Shown piece after piece: positions 15,363 through 24,099 of a DNA stretch of 64,000 nt. The position numbers were made by a program, and so were the translations under genes. This DNA comes from Chondromyces crocatus (GTDB lineage Bacteria > Myxococcota_A > Polyangia > Polyangiales > Polyangiaceae). Position 1 is the first letter of the stretch. Each line of letters opens with the position of its first letter. The stretch covers positions 10,435,856 through 10,499,855 of the forward strand of contig NZ_CP012159.1 in the NCBI RefSeq assembly GCF_001189295.1, written 5' to 3'. The notes beneath the pieces were generated by a model. The model searched no databases. It was not told where the DNA came from and was given only the letters and a program-made list of their open reading frames with translations.

Positions 15363-16712
15363 TCAGTTCTTGAGTTCGACGCCCTTGCCTGGCGGGAGCG
15401 GGTCCCAGCGCAAGGAGTCGCCGAGCAGGTTGGAGATGCGCTTCGGCCGGAGGCCGTCGACGCGCATGACATAGAGGCCAGGGCCCTCACCGGATTTGCG
15501 GGTGGAGAAGAAGGCGACGAGGCGGCCATCGGGGCTGCACGCGGGGTAGCCGTTGCTGCCCTGGCTCTGGGTGAGGCGGGCGAGGCCGCCGCCGGTCTCG
15601 CCGGACGCAACGAGGTCGGTCTGCTTGCCGGCGCCGACGGCGAAGATCGCCTTCACGCCGTCGGGGTGGTTGCAGAAGGTGGGCGCGCTGGCGAAGAGGC
15701 CGTCGGGGGAGATGGGCTTGCCGTCGACGTAGATGCGCTGGCTGTATTTGCCCTCGCCCGAGAAGGCGAGCTTGCCGGAAGGGCTGAACGCGGGGTGGAG
15801 GGCCATGCCGACCGGCGAGGCCTCCTTGAGGTTGGCGAAGTCGGGGCCGCTGAAGACCTGGATGGTGGGCCCGACGCCGACCGAGACGGCGACCTGCGCG
15901 CGGTCCCTGGAGAAGGCGATGCCGTAGACGGAGCCCTTCACCGAGAGCGGGACGGGGCCCTGGCCCGAGGCGGTGTAGACCCGGTAGGCCTCGCCGCGGC
16001 CGCTGCCGGCGTAGAACAGCTCGTCGTTCTTGCCGAAGGCGGGGGCGATGGCGACGCGCTCGGCGGGGGAGACGGCCTTGGCGTCGTGGCCGTCGGCGTC
16101 GATGGTGAAGACGCGGCGGAGGGAGCCGCTGCCGGAGGCGAAGGTCATGTGGCTGGCGAAGCCGCCGTTCTGGCCGGTGAGGGCGCCGATCACCTGGTCG
16201 GCGATGCGGTGCGACTCGGCGCGGAGGTCGGCGAGGGGGACCTGGAAGCGGCGGTCGAAGACGGCCTTGTCGCCGTAGCGGACGAGGTAGGCCTGGGCGC
16301 GCAGCTCGGCCTTGTCGGCGCCGCTCTTCTTGCCGGAGAGCTTGACCACCGCCTCGACGCCCTTCTGGGACCAGGCTTTCACGTCGACCGGGGAATCGGA
16401 GAGGTAGAGGCCGTCGGGGGCCTTGTCGTCGGAGAGGACCTCGAACTCGCCGCAGAGGTCGAGGTCGCGCCGGACGACGGAGCGGAGGGTGACGTCCTCC
16501 ATGTCGGAGGCGAGCGAGGGGAGGACGCCGACCTTGGGAAGGGGTCGGGTGGCGCCGGCGACGACGGTGATGTGGCCGAGCAGCTCGTCAGGGTTCGGTG
16601 TGCCCTGAGCTTGGGCCTGGGCCGGAGCCTGGGCCTGGGCCTGGGGAGCGGGGGAAGCGAGGACGGCGCATGCGGCGGCGAGGAGGCCGATGCACCAGCG
16701 GGTCAGTCGCAT
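15363..16712 (-). CDS. tolB: Tol-Pal system beta-propeller protein TolB
   Basis: 449 residues. A signal peptide ends near PQAQAQA, an N-terminal domain (about 40-190) follows, then a six-bladed propeller. Propeller repeats are visible as FTIDADGHDAK, HPAFSPSGKLAF and YPACSPDGRLVAFFSTRKSGEGPGLYVMRVDG, the TolB/DPD-like pattern. TolB binds Pal in the periplasm and links the outer membrane and peptidoglycan to the TolQRA motor. The gene is last in the operon and overlaps tolA by 10 bp. The N-terminal domain is poorly matched to the E. coli protein, as is usual in this phylum. Confidence 0.9.
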   Translation of the reverse strand: MRLTRWCIGLLAAACAVLASPAPQAQAQAPAQAQAQGTPNPDELLGHITVVAGATRPLPKVGVLPSLASDMEDVTLRSVVRRDLDLCGEFEVLSDDKAPDGLYLSDSPVDVKAWSQKGVEAVVKLSGKKSGADKAELRAQAYLVRYGDKAVFDRRFQVPLADLRAESHRIADQVIGALTGQNGGFASHMTFASGSGSLRRVFTIDADGHDAKAVSPAERVAIAPAFGKNDELFYAGSGRGEAYRVYTASGQGPVPLSVKGSVYGIAFSRDRAQVAVSVGVGPTIQVFSGPDFANLKEASPVGMALHPAFSPSGKLAFSGEGKYSQRIYVDGKPISPDGLFASAPTFCNHPDGVKAIFAVGAGKQTDLVASGETGGGLARLTQSQGSNGYPACSPDGRLVAFFSTRKSGEGPGLYVMRVDGLRPKRISNLLGDSLRWDPLPPGKGVELKN

Positions 16713-17566
16713 GTTTTCTCCGTGCAGACGAACGTGACGCCGATCGATTTGGTCCCGAGGTCGGGGTAGTTCTCGGGCGGCGACGGGAGGGACTGGCCGC
16801 GGGCTCCCTCCAGGGTGGCGCGCGCGGCGGCGTCGAAGGCGGCGTTGCCGCTGGGGTTCAGCGTGTAGCTCTGCATGGTCCCGTTGGACAGGACGATGAC
16901 GGCGCTCGGCCTGTACTTGGTCAGCTCCTCGGGGGGGAGGCCGGACCCGCCGACGCGGAAGCGGCTGGAGAACCAGCGGCGGACGCGGTCGAGGTAGAGG
17001 TCGATGGCGCGGGCCTTCAAGGGGTCGGTCTCGGTGCCGTCGATGACGCCGTCGGAGTGGCCTTCCTGATCGACGTTCGCCACCTCGACGTCCACCGCCG
17101 CGTCGAGGACGATCTCCACTTCCTTGGCGACCTCGGCGTCGGGCGGGGGGATCTCCGTCCCCGCGTCCGCGACCTTGATCTCGGGCTTGGGGATGTCCTT
17201 CTCTTCCTTGCCGGCCTTGGTGCTCACGAACGCTTGCTGTTCGACGCGCGGCTTGGGGGTTTGCTTCACCCAGCGGTCGGGGAGCTTGTAGTTGACCTTC
17301 TTGCCGCCGAGCTTGAGGGCGGGGGCGTCGAGGTCGAGGACCGGGATCACCCGGACGGGCTTCTCCGGTCCCTTGTCGATCTCGGGCAGCTCGGCGGGGG
17401 CGCTCAGGTTGGCCAGGCTGATGGCCACGCCGGCCCCGACCTGGATCGAGAGGCCGACGAACAGGGCCACGGCGATGTCGAAGGCCCGGAAGTCGCTACG
17501 GGGTGGCAGCACGGGGGCCACGCGCGCCCCGGCACCACGCGATCGCTGGTCGTTGCCGTCGGTCAT
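16703..17566 (-). CDS. tolA: TolA/TonB-like energy-transducing protein
   Basis: 287 residues. One membrane anchor lies at about 27-52 (FDIAVALFVGLSIQVGAGVAI), followed by a Pro/Lys/Glu-rich periplasmic linker (KPRVEQQ, EKDIPKPE, acidic VAKEVEIVL). The C-terminal domain runs from about 195 (YLDRVRRWFSSRFRV) to the end with VIVLSNGTMQSYTLNPSGN, the TonB/TolA-type fold. The linker is much shorter than in E. coli TolA. The operon position between tolR and tolB makes TolA the best call. The protein ends FVCTEKTCD. Confidence 0.85.
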   Translation of the reverse strand: MTDGNDQRSRGAGARVAPVLPPRSDFRAFDIAVALFVGLSIQVGAGVAISLANLSAPAELPEIDKGPEKPVRVIPVLDLDAPALKLGGKKVNYKLPDRWVKQTPKPRVEQQAFVSTKAGKEEKDIPKPEIKVADAGTEIPPPDAEVAKEVEIVLDAAVDVEVANVDQEGHSDGVIDGTETDPLKARAIDLYLDRVRRWFSSRFRVGGSGLPPEELTKYRPSAVIVLSNGTMQSYTLNPSGNAAFDAAARATLEGARGQSLPSPPENYPDLGTKSIGVTFVCTEKTCD

Positions 17567-17586
17567 GGGTCAGGGCTGCTCGTGGT

Positions 17587-18030
17587 TCATGGCTGGGCCG
17601 GGGCCTGGCCTGCGCCTTCGACCTCGGGCTCGACCAGGAGGTTGAGCCCCTCGACCCCCGCCGAGCGCGCGGCGGCCACCACCCGGGCGACGGCGCCATA
17701 GCGGGCGTTCTTGTCGGCGCGGATGTAGAGCTCCTTCTCCTTCTGCACGCGGGGGTTCTGGGCGAGGACATCCTCCACGTTCTGTGTGACGTCGTCCTCG
17801 CCGAAAAGAATCTTTTCTTCTTTGGTGACGGTGACGACGAGCTTGGTGTCCTTGGTGGGGGCCTCCTTGGCCTCCACGTTGGGCAGCTCGACGCGCAGCC
17901 CGGCTGTGATCAGCGGGGCGGTCACCATGAAGACGACGAGGAGCACCAGCATCACGTCCACGAGGGGCGTGACGTTGATGTCGGAGATCCCGCCACCGCG
18001 CCGTTTCCGGCCTCCGAGCGAAACGCCCAT
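17587..18030 (-). CDS. tolR: ExbD/TolR biopolymer transport protein
   Basis: 147 residues. The start has GGGISDINVTPLVDVMLVLLVVFMV, the conserved ExbD/TolR segment with the ion-channel Asp (VTPLVDVML). A periplasmic domain with ELYIRADKNARYGAVARVV follows. With TolQ it forms the proton-driven motor in the inner membrane. It starts 7 bp after tolQ and is followed by tolA after 20 bp. A short C-terminal Gly/Ala/Pro tail is extra to the family domain. Confidence 0.93.
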   Translation of the reverse strand: MGVSLGGRKRRGGGISDINVTPLVDVMLVLLVVFMVTAPLITAGLRVELPNVEAKEAPTKDTKLVVTVTKEEKILFGEDDVTQNVEDVLAQNPRVQKEKELYIRADKNARYGAVARVVAAARSAGVEGLNLLVEPEVEGAGQAPAQP

Positions 18031-18037
18031 GGGGGCC

Positions 18038-18820
18038 TCAGCGCCCTTGCCCTGGAGGGGGCGGGGGGCGGTTGGTGGTGACCTGGCGGAGGGGGAGCGG
18101 CGCGGTCTCGCGCTGGGGCGGAGGGAAGGCGCCGCCTGCCGGTGCCGGCTCGGCAGCCAGGGTGCCCTCGCTGGCGATGGCGACCCAGCCGTCGGCCGAG
18201 GCCTCGACGCCGGAGAGCAGGTCGTCGATGCGCTTGTTCAGCGCGTTGTAGGCGATGAGGGCCGGGATGGCGGCGAAGAGGCCGATCGCGGTGGCGATGA
18301 GGGCCTCACCGATGGCCGGCGCCACGACCGGGAGGGACGCGCTCTTCTGCTGCCCGATGCGGAGGAAGGCATCCATGATGCCGTAGACCGTGCCGAAGAG
18401 GCCGATGAACGGCGAGGCCGAGGCGATGGACGCCAGCGTCGGCATGAAGACGCTGGCGCGCTGGGTCTCGACGACCAGGGCCCGCTTGGCCACCGACTCC
18501 AGGAGCTTGGCGTTGCCCCCGCGGCGGCTGAGCTCCAGGACCACCCGCCCGCCCGGCGCATCCGGGTGGCGCTGCGCGAGGGAGTAGAGCGCGTCCTGGG
18601 TGTGGGCGTGCGCCGACTCCTTCTCGAAGCGCGCCTGCGTCGCCGAGAGGCGCGCGACCTGGATGAGCTTCAGCACGGTGATCACCCAGACCAGCACCGC
18701 CGCAGCGATGAGGGACCAGACGACCAGGAACACCGGGCCGGACGAGTGCAGGACGAGGGAGACCGCGTCGAGCTTGATCGGGACGGCCAGGGCTTCTTCG
18801 GGGGCGTTTTGCAGGGCCAT
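18038..18820 (-). CDS. tolQ: MotA/TolQ/ExbB proton channel protein
   Basis: 261 residues from the ATG at 18820 (MALQNAPEE). An upstream in-frame extension is basic and unlikely. Membrane segments are at about 23-48, then two in the C-terminal half. The family signature spans TLASIASASPFIGLFGTVYGIM and AIGEALIATAIGLFAAIPALIAYN. A Pro-rich cytosolic tail ends PPPPPGQGR. It forms the pentameric stator around TolR. It lies 29 bp after pal and 7 bp before tolR. Confidence 0.93.
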   Translation of the reverse strand: MALQNAPEEALAVPIKLDAVSLVLHSSGPVFLVVWSLIAAAVLVWVITVLKLIQVARLSATQARFEKESAHAHTQDALYSLAQRHPDAPGGRVVLELSRRGGNAKLLESVAKRALVVETQRASVFMPTLASIASASPFIGLFGTVYGIMDAFLRIGQQKSASLPVVAPAIGEALIATAIGLFAAIPALIAYNALNKRIDDLLSGVEASADGWVAIASEGTLAAEPAPAGGAFPPPQRETAPLPLRQVTTNRPPPPPGQGR

Positions 18821-18849
18821 GGTGGGGGGGTCGTGCTGGGGGGGGCTAG

Positions 18850-19398
18850 CTACTCGGCCAGGAAGACCTCGACCTTGCGGTCGCGAGCCCACCCACCTTC
18901 GTCGGTGCCGGTGGCTTCGAATTCACCCTTGGAGGTGGTGGCGACGCGGCCTTGCTCCAGGCCCTTCTTCGCGAGGTAGTCGGCCACGCTCCCGGCGCGC
19001 TTGTGGCCGAGCGCGAGATTGTACTCCGTCTCGCCACGGGGATCGGCATGGCCGACGAGGCGCATGTTGGCGCCCTTGAGGGGACCGCTCACGAAGCAGC
19101 GGGCCAGCGCGTCGAGCGCGGCAGCCGCCTGTCCCTCGATCGACGAGGAGTCGAAGGCGAACCGGGCCGTGGGGATGTCGCCGCAGGCCTTCAGGATCTT
19201 GTCCTCGATGTGGACCGACCCGGAGGAGGGGCTGGCGGTGTCCACCTGCTTCGGGGCGACGGCCGCCGCTCCGGGGTTCAGGTCGGGCGCGGTCGTCTCG
19301 CCTCCGGTCTTGGCGGGCGGCTGCGGGTCGGAGCCGCACCCGACCGCGGCAGCGGAGAGGGCAGCTACGGAGAAGATCAGCGCGGTGAGCGTTCTCAT
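18850..19398 (-). CDS. pal: Peptidoglycan-associated lipoprotein (Pal), OmpA-like
   Basis: 182 residues. The lipobox ends AAVGC at residue 21, followed by a disordered Pro/Thr-rich linker and then an OmpA-like peptidoglycan-binding domain (about 75-180). Its core is MRLVGHADPRGETEYNLALGHKRAGSVADYL, holding the Asp and Arg that bind diaminopimelate. It anchors the outer membrane to the wall and is recycled by TolB. It is the first gene of the operon, whereas the common proteobacterial order puts pal last. Confidence 0.92.
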   Translation of the reverse strand: MRTLTALIFSVAALSAAAVGCGSDPQPPAKTGGETTAPDLNPGAAAVAPKQVDTASPSSGSVHIEDKILKACGDIPTARFAFDSSSIEGQAAAALDALARCFVSGPLKGANMRLVGHADPRGETEYNLALGHKRAGSVADYLAKKGLEQGRVATTSKGEFEATGTDEGGWARDRKVEVFLAE

Positions 19399-19807
19399 GG
19401 GGAGGCGTTACCACGCCCGACGCACCCATGCACAAATTTGGGCTGCGGCTGAGCCGGGCGCCTTCGCCTGACACGGATGCCAGGGGTCATGCCCGAGAGC
19501 GTCTCCTTCGGACGGGCGAAGCAGCGCGTTTCCAGAAGCATTTCCTCGGTTCCAGGGGCCCTCACCGGAGCCCTCGGACCTCCTGGATCCGGGTGGCACA
19601 CAGGTTGCCATCTCGCTGCCTCGCCGGACTTTCTTGGCTTCGCTTCGCCGGCATCTTGGCTTCTTTCCTTCGCTTGTTTCTCGAAACTCGAAACCGCCCT
19701 GGACCTGATGACGGGGCGGTTCTTGCTTACGCTCACGAATGAACGACCCGACGCGAGCCTCGCTGTACCGTGACTCCACGGCACCCGAGGCGCAGGAGCT
19801 TTCCCAG
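19399..19807. other. Divergent intergenic region between pal and an unknown membrane-protein gene
   Basis: 409 bp carrying the promoters of the tol-pal operon (leftward) and of the gene at 19808 (rightward). Open frames inside are short and unsupported. A hairpin lies at 19692-19721 (listed separately). I could not identify a confident promoter. Confidence 0.5.
19692..19721 (+). terminator. 8-bp stem hairpin upstream of 19808 gene
   Basis: AACCGCCC (19692-19699) pairs perfectly with GGGCGGTT (19714-19721) across a 14-nt loop, followed by cttgctt. It resembles a weak terminator or leader hairpin. No plus-strand gene ends just before it, so a leader role in the next gene is equally possible. 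Confidence 0.3.
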
Positions 19808-21397
19808 ATGCAGCCCACCCGCAAGGCGCACCGTGCCCTCCTTCACCCGCTCTGGCTTCTCTCGCTCGCCCTCCTCGTCGTCAACGATCACATCTTGAAG
19901 GGTTCCGGCCTCCTCCCAGGCTGGTTCACCGGCAAGCTGAGCGACTTCGCAGGCCTCATCGTCGCGCCGGCCCTCCTCGCCGCGATGCTCCGCCTGTCGT
20001 CGACGCGGGCCCTGGTCGCCGCGCATGTCGCGACCGGCGTGGTCTTCGCGGCCATCAACCTGTCGGTGCCGATCGCCGCCGCCGTGGAAGCCTTGACGGC
20101 GCTGACGCCGTTCCCCTGGCGGATCACGGTGGATGCAGAGGACCTGATCGCGCTGCCCGCCTTGCTCGTGGCGTGGCGGGTGCTGGTGCCCGCCATGCGG
20201 GAGACGATCGAGGAGCGGCCCGCGATGCACCGCGCGCTCACGGTCGCGGGCGGCATGGCCTGCATGGCGACCAGCTACGGCAACCCCTGCGGAGAAGGCA
20301 GCCTGGACTGTGCGCCCCCGGAGCCCCCGATCGCGACGGAGGCGGCGTCCCTCGTCCTCGGCAACACCACCGACGAGGCGCGGCTGATCCGGGTTCGAGC
20401 GCTGAAGGAGACGGTGGACGTCGACTGCCAGACGATGCTCGCCGACCCGACGCGGACGCTCTCTCGCGCGCTGTTCGGTCCGGCCGAGACCTGGCTGGTG
20501 GAGTCGGGACGCGCGCTGCCTCTCCAGAACGAGCGGTGCGCTGCGTACCTGGTGGACGCGGACGGGCTGCCCATGCAGCTCCTGGCCTGGTCGGCGACCC
20601 AGTTCCCGACGGCCATGCTCTCCACGGAGACGCGCGCTCCCGACGCGGGCCGCATGATCACCTTGCAGCTCGACGAGAGCATCGGTCGGCTGGAACTCGA
20701 CGAGCACCCGGCCGTGCACGAGGCGCCGCCGCTCGAAGAGGCAGCCGCCGCGCCCGGATGCGCTCCGGCGCCCGCCAGCGTGGGCGTGGACTGGTCCGCT
20801 CCCCCTTCGGGCGTGGTCGAACTGACTGCCATCGAGTCGTCGCCGGATGGTTGCCATCGCTTCGGCGTCGTCGATGAGCAGGGGAACGCGAGGAGCTTCT
20901 ACCTCTGCGTGCCCGCGTCGGCGCAGCCGTTCGAGGTGGGCGACAAGCTCGCGGCCACCGCGATCACCTCGGGCATCGGGATGCCAGCGAGCAGCAAGGA
21001 AGAAGCGATCGTCAGCGAGGGGCTCCTGCTGCGCAGCGACACGCACGCGGTGGTGGTGCTCCGTGGCAATGCGATCGCGCTGCGCGGGCTCGCGGTGCTC
21101 CCGGAGCCGATGACGGAGCCGACCCTGGACGCACAGGTCGTCCCGGCTTGCCTGGGCGCGCACAGCGCCTGCGGGAACCTGGTCTTCCCGCTGGAGCTGT
21201 CGCTGCTCGGCGACCACGTGGGCGGGACGCGCTTCCTGCGACCGGGGCAGAGCGTCACGCTGGAGAACGGCTACGGGACGCTCCACCTCGTCCGCGCCGA
21301 AGAGCTGCCCATCCGCGACAGCGAGTGCGCCCCCTTCGCCCCCGCCCCGGCCCGGCGCCACTTCGAGTCGGTGCTCGTCGTCCCCATCACGCCCTGA
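19808..21397 (+). CDS. Unrecognised membrane-anchored protein
   Basis: 529 residues from the ATG at 19808, preceded by AGGAG 9 bp upstream. An in-frame ATG at 19739 lacks a ribosome site. The N-terminal 140 residues contain four hydrophobic segments, including LWLLSLALLVVNDHILKG and KLSDFAGLIVAPALLAA. The latter motif (TGKLSDFAGL) I have the impression recurs in myxobacterial unknowns. The remaining 370 residues are a soluble, probably periplasmic part with several Cys. The stop is 11 bp before the next gene, a vWA lipoprotein, so the two likely act together. Function is unknown. Confidence 0.65.
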   Translation: MQPTRKAHRALLHPLWLLSLALLVVNDHILKGSGLLPGWFTGKLSDFAGLIVAPALLAAMLRLSSTRALVAAHVATGVVFAAINLSVPIAAAVEALTALTPFPWRITVDAEDLIALPALLVAWRVLVPAMRETIEERPAMHRALTVAGGMACMATSYGNPCGEGSLDCAPPEPPIATEAASLVLGNTTDEARLIRVRALKETVDVDCQTMLADPTRTLSRALFGPAETWLVESGRALPLQNERCAAYLVDADGLPMQLLAWSATQFPTAMLSTETRAPDAGRMITLQLDESIGRLELDEHPAVHEAPPLEEAAAAPGCAPAPASVGVDWSAPPSGVVELTAIESSPDGCHRFGVVDEQGNARSFYLCVPASAQPFEVGDKLAATAITSGIGMPASSKEEAIVSEGLLLRSDTHAVVVLRGNAIALRGLAVLPEPMTEPTLDAQVVPACLGAHSACGNLVFPLELSLLGDHVGGTRFLRPGQSVTLENGYGTLHLVRAEELPIRDSECAPFAPAPARRHFESVLVVPITP

Positions 21398-21408
21398 GGA
21401 ACTCGACC

Positions 21409-22974
21409 ATGCGATCCTGGATGCAGAAGATTCCCTTCGTTCTGGCGCTCGTGGCGGTGCCTCTGGCTGGATGCGGCGGCGATACGGCCGACATGGGCGC
21501 CTCCATCGCGGAGCCCCGAGGTCCCGGGAGCACGGGCGTCTCGCAGGGAGGCGCCCAGGACTTCGGCCTGTTCCGGCAGATCCTCGAAGACGGTGGCATC
21601 CCCGGGCCTGGCACGCTGGACGACCTCGGGTTCTTCGCCGAGCACAAGCTCGACTACCCGACACCGAACTGCGGCAACGACGTGTGCATGCACGGCCTGC
21701 TCGGGGTGATGGGCAACATGATCAGCGGCTCGACGTGCACGCTGATCCAGGTCGGGATGAACAGCCCGATCGACGTGGCCTCGATGCCCCGGCCGCCGCT
21801 GCACCTCGTCCTCGCCGTGGACGTGAGCGGGTCGATGGCCGGGGAGCCGATGACCTACCTGAAGGCGGGGCTCGCGGAGATGATCCCGGCGCTCCGCCCG
21901 ACGGACAAGGTGTCGCTGGTGACGTACGCCGGCCAGGCGAAGGTGCAGCTCGACCGGGTGGACGCCACCGAGGTCGGCGTCCTGGAGCAGGCGTTCCAGG
22001 GCCTCAACGCCGCGGGGAACACCAACCTGTACGATGGGCTGTTCACGGCGCTGAAGGTGGCGGAGCAGCACTTCGATCCCGGCTACCAGAACCGGGTGCT
22101 GTTCATGTCGGACGGCGTGTCGACGACGGGGCTGGTCAACCCCAGCAAGCTGCGCGCGCTGGCCGAGGGGTATGCGCGGCTCGGTGTCGGGATCACCACC
22201 ATCGGGGTGGGTCGAGACTTCGACGTGGAGGTGATGCGCGATCTCAGCGAGGTGGGCGCCGGCAACTTCTACTTCCTGGAAGACCCGCGGGCGGTGGTGG
22301 AGGTGTTCGCCGACGAGGTGCAGACCTTCCTGGTGCCGGTGGCGCTGGACGCGCAGCTCGATGTGAGCGTGGGCTCCGGGTACACGATCCGCGGGGTGTA
22401 CGGCACCAACGGGTGGGAGACCGGCGAGGGAGGCGGGACGGTGTCGATCCCCAGCCTGTTCCTCGCGGGACGCCAGTCCTCGGAAGAGCCGATCTCGGAG
22501 GGGCGACGCGGTGGTGGCGGGGCCATCTTGCTGGAGCTGGTGCCGCGTGCGGGCGCCACGGCGGTGGCCGATCCCTACGCGGTGGGCTCACTCTCGCTCC
22601 AGTACCGGCACCCGGTCACGGGCGCGCTCGTGACGCAGGAGACCGAGATCACCGCGCCGAACACGCCGGACGCGCCGCCTGCGGGCGGCTACTTCACCGA
22701 CAAGACCGTCGAGAAGGGGTTCGTGATGCTCAACCTCTTCGCTGGCTTCAAGCTCGCCGCGGAGCTGGCCTACGACAGCGATCCGCGCACGGCACGGCGC
22801 ACGCTGGAGGCGCTCAGGCCGAACGTCGCCACCTGGCTGACCGAGACGCCCGACGCCGACGTCGCCGACGATCTGCGCTACGTGGACATGTTCATCGCGA
22901 ACCTGATCCAGGCCGAGGCGGACGTGATCCCGTACGAGCCCGCCGATCCGCCCAATCCCTGGCCCGCCGACTGA
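21409..22974 (+). CDS. vWA-domain lipoprotein
   Basis: 521 residues. The lipobox PLAGC (Cys22) starts the mature protein. The vWA domain runs from about 131 (LHLVLAVDVSGSMAGEP) to about 315. The metal-binding MIDAS motif DxSxS is intact at Asp138, with supporting Thr (GNTNLYDG) and Asp (FMSDGVSTTG). The C-terminal 200 residues include the conserved VEKGFVMLNLFAGF segment, typical of YfbK-like vWA proteins. It probably mediates metal-dependent protein binding in the periplasm or on the outer membrane. It forms an operon with the preceding membrane protein. Confidence 0.85.
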   Translation: MRSWMQKIPFVLALVAVPLAGCGGDTADMGASIAEPRGPGSTGVSQGGAQDFGLFRQILEDGGIPGPGTLDDLGFFAEHKLDYPTPNCGNDVCMHGLLGVMGNMISGSTCTLIQVGMNSPIDVASMPRPPLHLVLAVDVSGSMAGEPMTYLKAGLAEMIPALRPTDKVSLVTYAGQAKVQLDRVDATEVGVLEQAFQGLNAAGNTNLYDGLFTALKVAEQHFDPGYQNRVLFMSDGVSTTGLVNPSKLRALAEGYARLGVGITTIGVGRDFDVEVMRDLSEVGAGNFYFLEDPRAVVEVFADEVQTFLVPVALDAQLDVSVGSGYTIRGVYGTNGWETGEGGGTVSIPSLFLAGRQSSEEPISEGRRGGGGAILLELVPRAGATAVADPYAVGSLSLQYRHPVTGALVTQETEITAPNTPDAPPAGGYFTDKTVEKGFVMLNLFAGFKLAAELAYDSDPRTARRTLEALRPNVATWLTETPDADVADDLRYVDMFIANLIQAEADVIPYEPADPPNPWPAD

Positions 22975-23016
22975 GAGCGCTCGCCGGGGGCACGCCCTCG
23001 CGCTAGGGATGTCCCG

Positions 23017-23988
23017 GTGAGCGAACCTGCCACGGACGACCTGTTCTTCTCCCTGACGCCTTTCAAGGTCCTCGAAGCCGTCGAGGCCGCCGGGGTGCGC
23101 TGCAACCCGGTGTGCTACCCGCTGAACTCGTTCGAGAACCGCGTCTACGAGGTGGAGCGCGAAGACCGGACACGGGTGGTGGCGAAGTTCTATCGCCCGG
23201 GCCGCTGGACCGAGGCGCAGCTCCTGGAGGAGCACGCCTTCCTGGCCGAGCTTCTGGAGGACGAGCTGCCCGTGTGCGCGCCGAGGCCGTTCGAGGACGG
23301 GAGCACGCTGCGGCGCATCGAGGGGATCTACTACTGTCTCTTCGAGCGGGTCGGGGGGCGCGCTCCGGACGAGCTGGACGACGAGCTGCTGGAGCGGCTG
23401 GGGATGCTCGTCGCGCGGCTGCACAACGTGGGCGCTGGGCGGCCCGGGCAGCACCGGCCGCGGATCGACGCCGACACCTTCGTGCGGCAAGAGCTCACCT
23501 GGATGGAGGCGCGGGGGACGCTGCCGGCAGGGATCGCCTCGCGCTACGTCACGGCCGCGCGGCGGATCGCCGACCTCGCGGACGAGCGGATGCGGGGCGT
23601 GGAGGTGCATCGGTTGCACGGGGACCTGCACCTCGGGAACCTGCTGCTGCGCGATGGGCTGCTCCGGCTGGTCGACTTCGACGACATGGCCATCGGGCCG
23701 GCGGTGCAGGATCTCTGGCTGCTGGCGCCCGGGCGTGGTGAGGAAGCAATGCAACAGCGCGCGGTGCTGGTGGAGGGCTACGAGCGCCTGCGGCGCTTCG
23801 ACTGGAGCACGCTGCGCCTGGTGGAGCCACTGCGAGGCCTCCGGATGGTGCGTTACGCGGCCTGGCTGGCGCGGCGCTGGCACGATCCGATCTTCCCGCG
23901 CACGTGGCCCCATTTCGGCACGGCCTCTTACTGGAACGACGAGACCCGCGCGCTCGAAGAGATCCTGGACCTCAGCCTCGAGAACTGA
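23017..23988 (+). CDS. srkA: Stress response kinase A (SrkA/YihE/RdoA) family Ser/Thr kinase
   Basis: 323 residues from a GTG start at 23017. The APH/choline-kinase fold shows FENRVYEV, VVAKFYRPGRW (Lys57) near the start, HGDLHLGNLL (catalytic Asp203, Asn208) and LVDFDDMAIGPAVQDLW (Mg-binding Asp220). FDDMxxGPAxQDLWLL is characteristic of SrkA. Family length of about 325-330 matches. In E. coli SrkA protects against oxidative and envelope stress by counteracting MazEF-type death. The partner dsbA found downstream in E. coli is absent here. Confidence 0.9.
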   Translation: MSEPATDDLFFSLTPFKVLEAVEAAGVRCNPVCYPLNSFENRVYEVEREDRTRVVAKFYRPGRWTEAQLLEEHAFLAELLEDELPVCAPRPFEDGSTLRRIEGIYYCLFERVGGRAPDELDDELLERLGMLVARLHNVGAGRPGQHRPRIDADTFVRQELTWMEARGTLPAGIASRYVTAARRIADLADERMRGVEVHRLHGDLHLGNLLLRDGLLRLVDFDDMAIGPAVQDLWLLAPGRGEEAMQQRAVLVEGYERLRRFDWSTLRLVEPLRGLRMVRYAAWLARRWHDPIFPRTWPHFGTASYWNDETRALEEILDLSLEN

Positions 23989-24099
23989 ACCGCGCGAGGC
24001 GTATTCGAGATCACGAGTTCTCCATTCTCCGCAACGTCCAGATGCCATTTCGTGGCGTCTCGAGGTCGCCAGTGATTTCTCCGGCGATACGCTGAGAGG

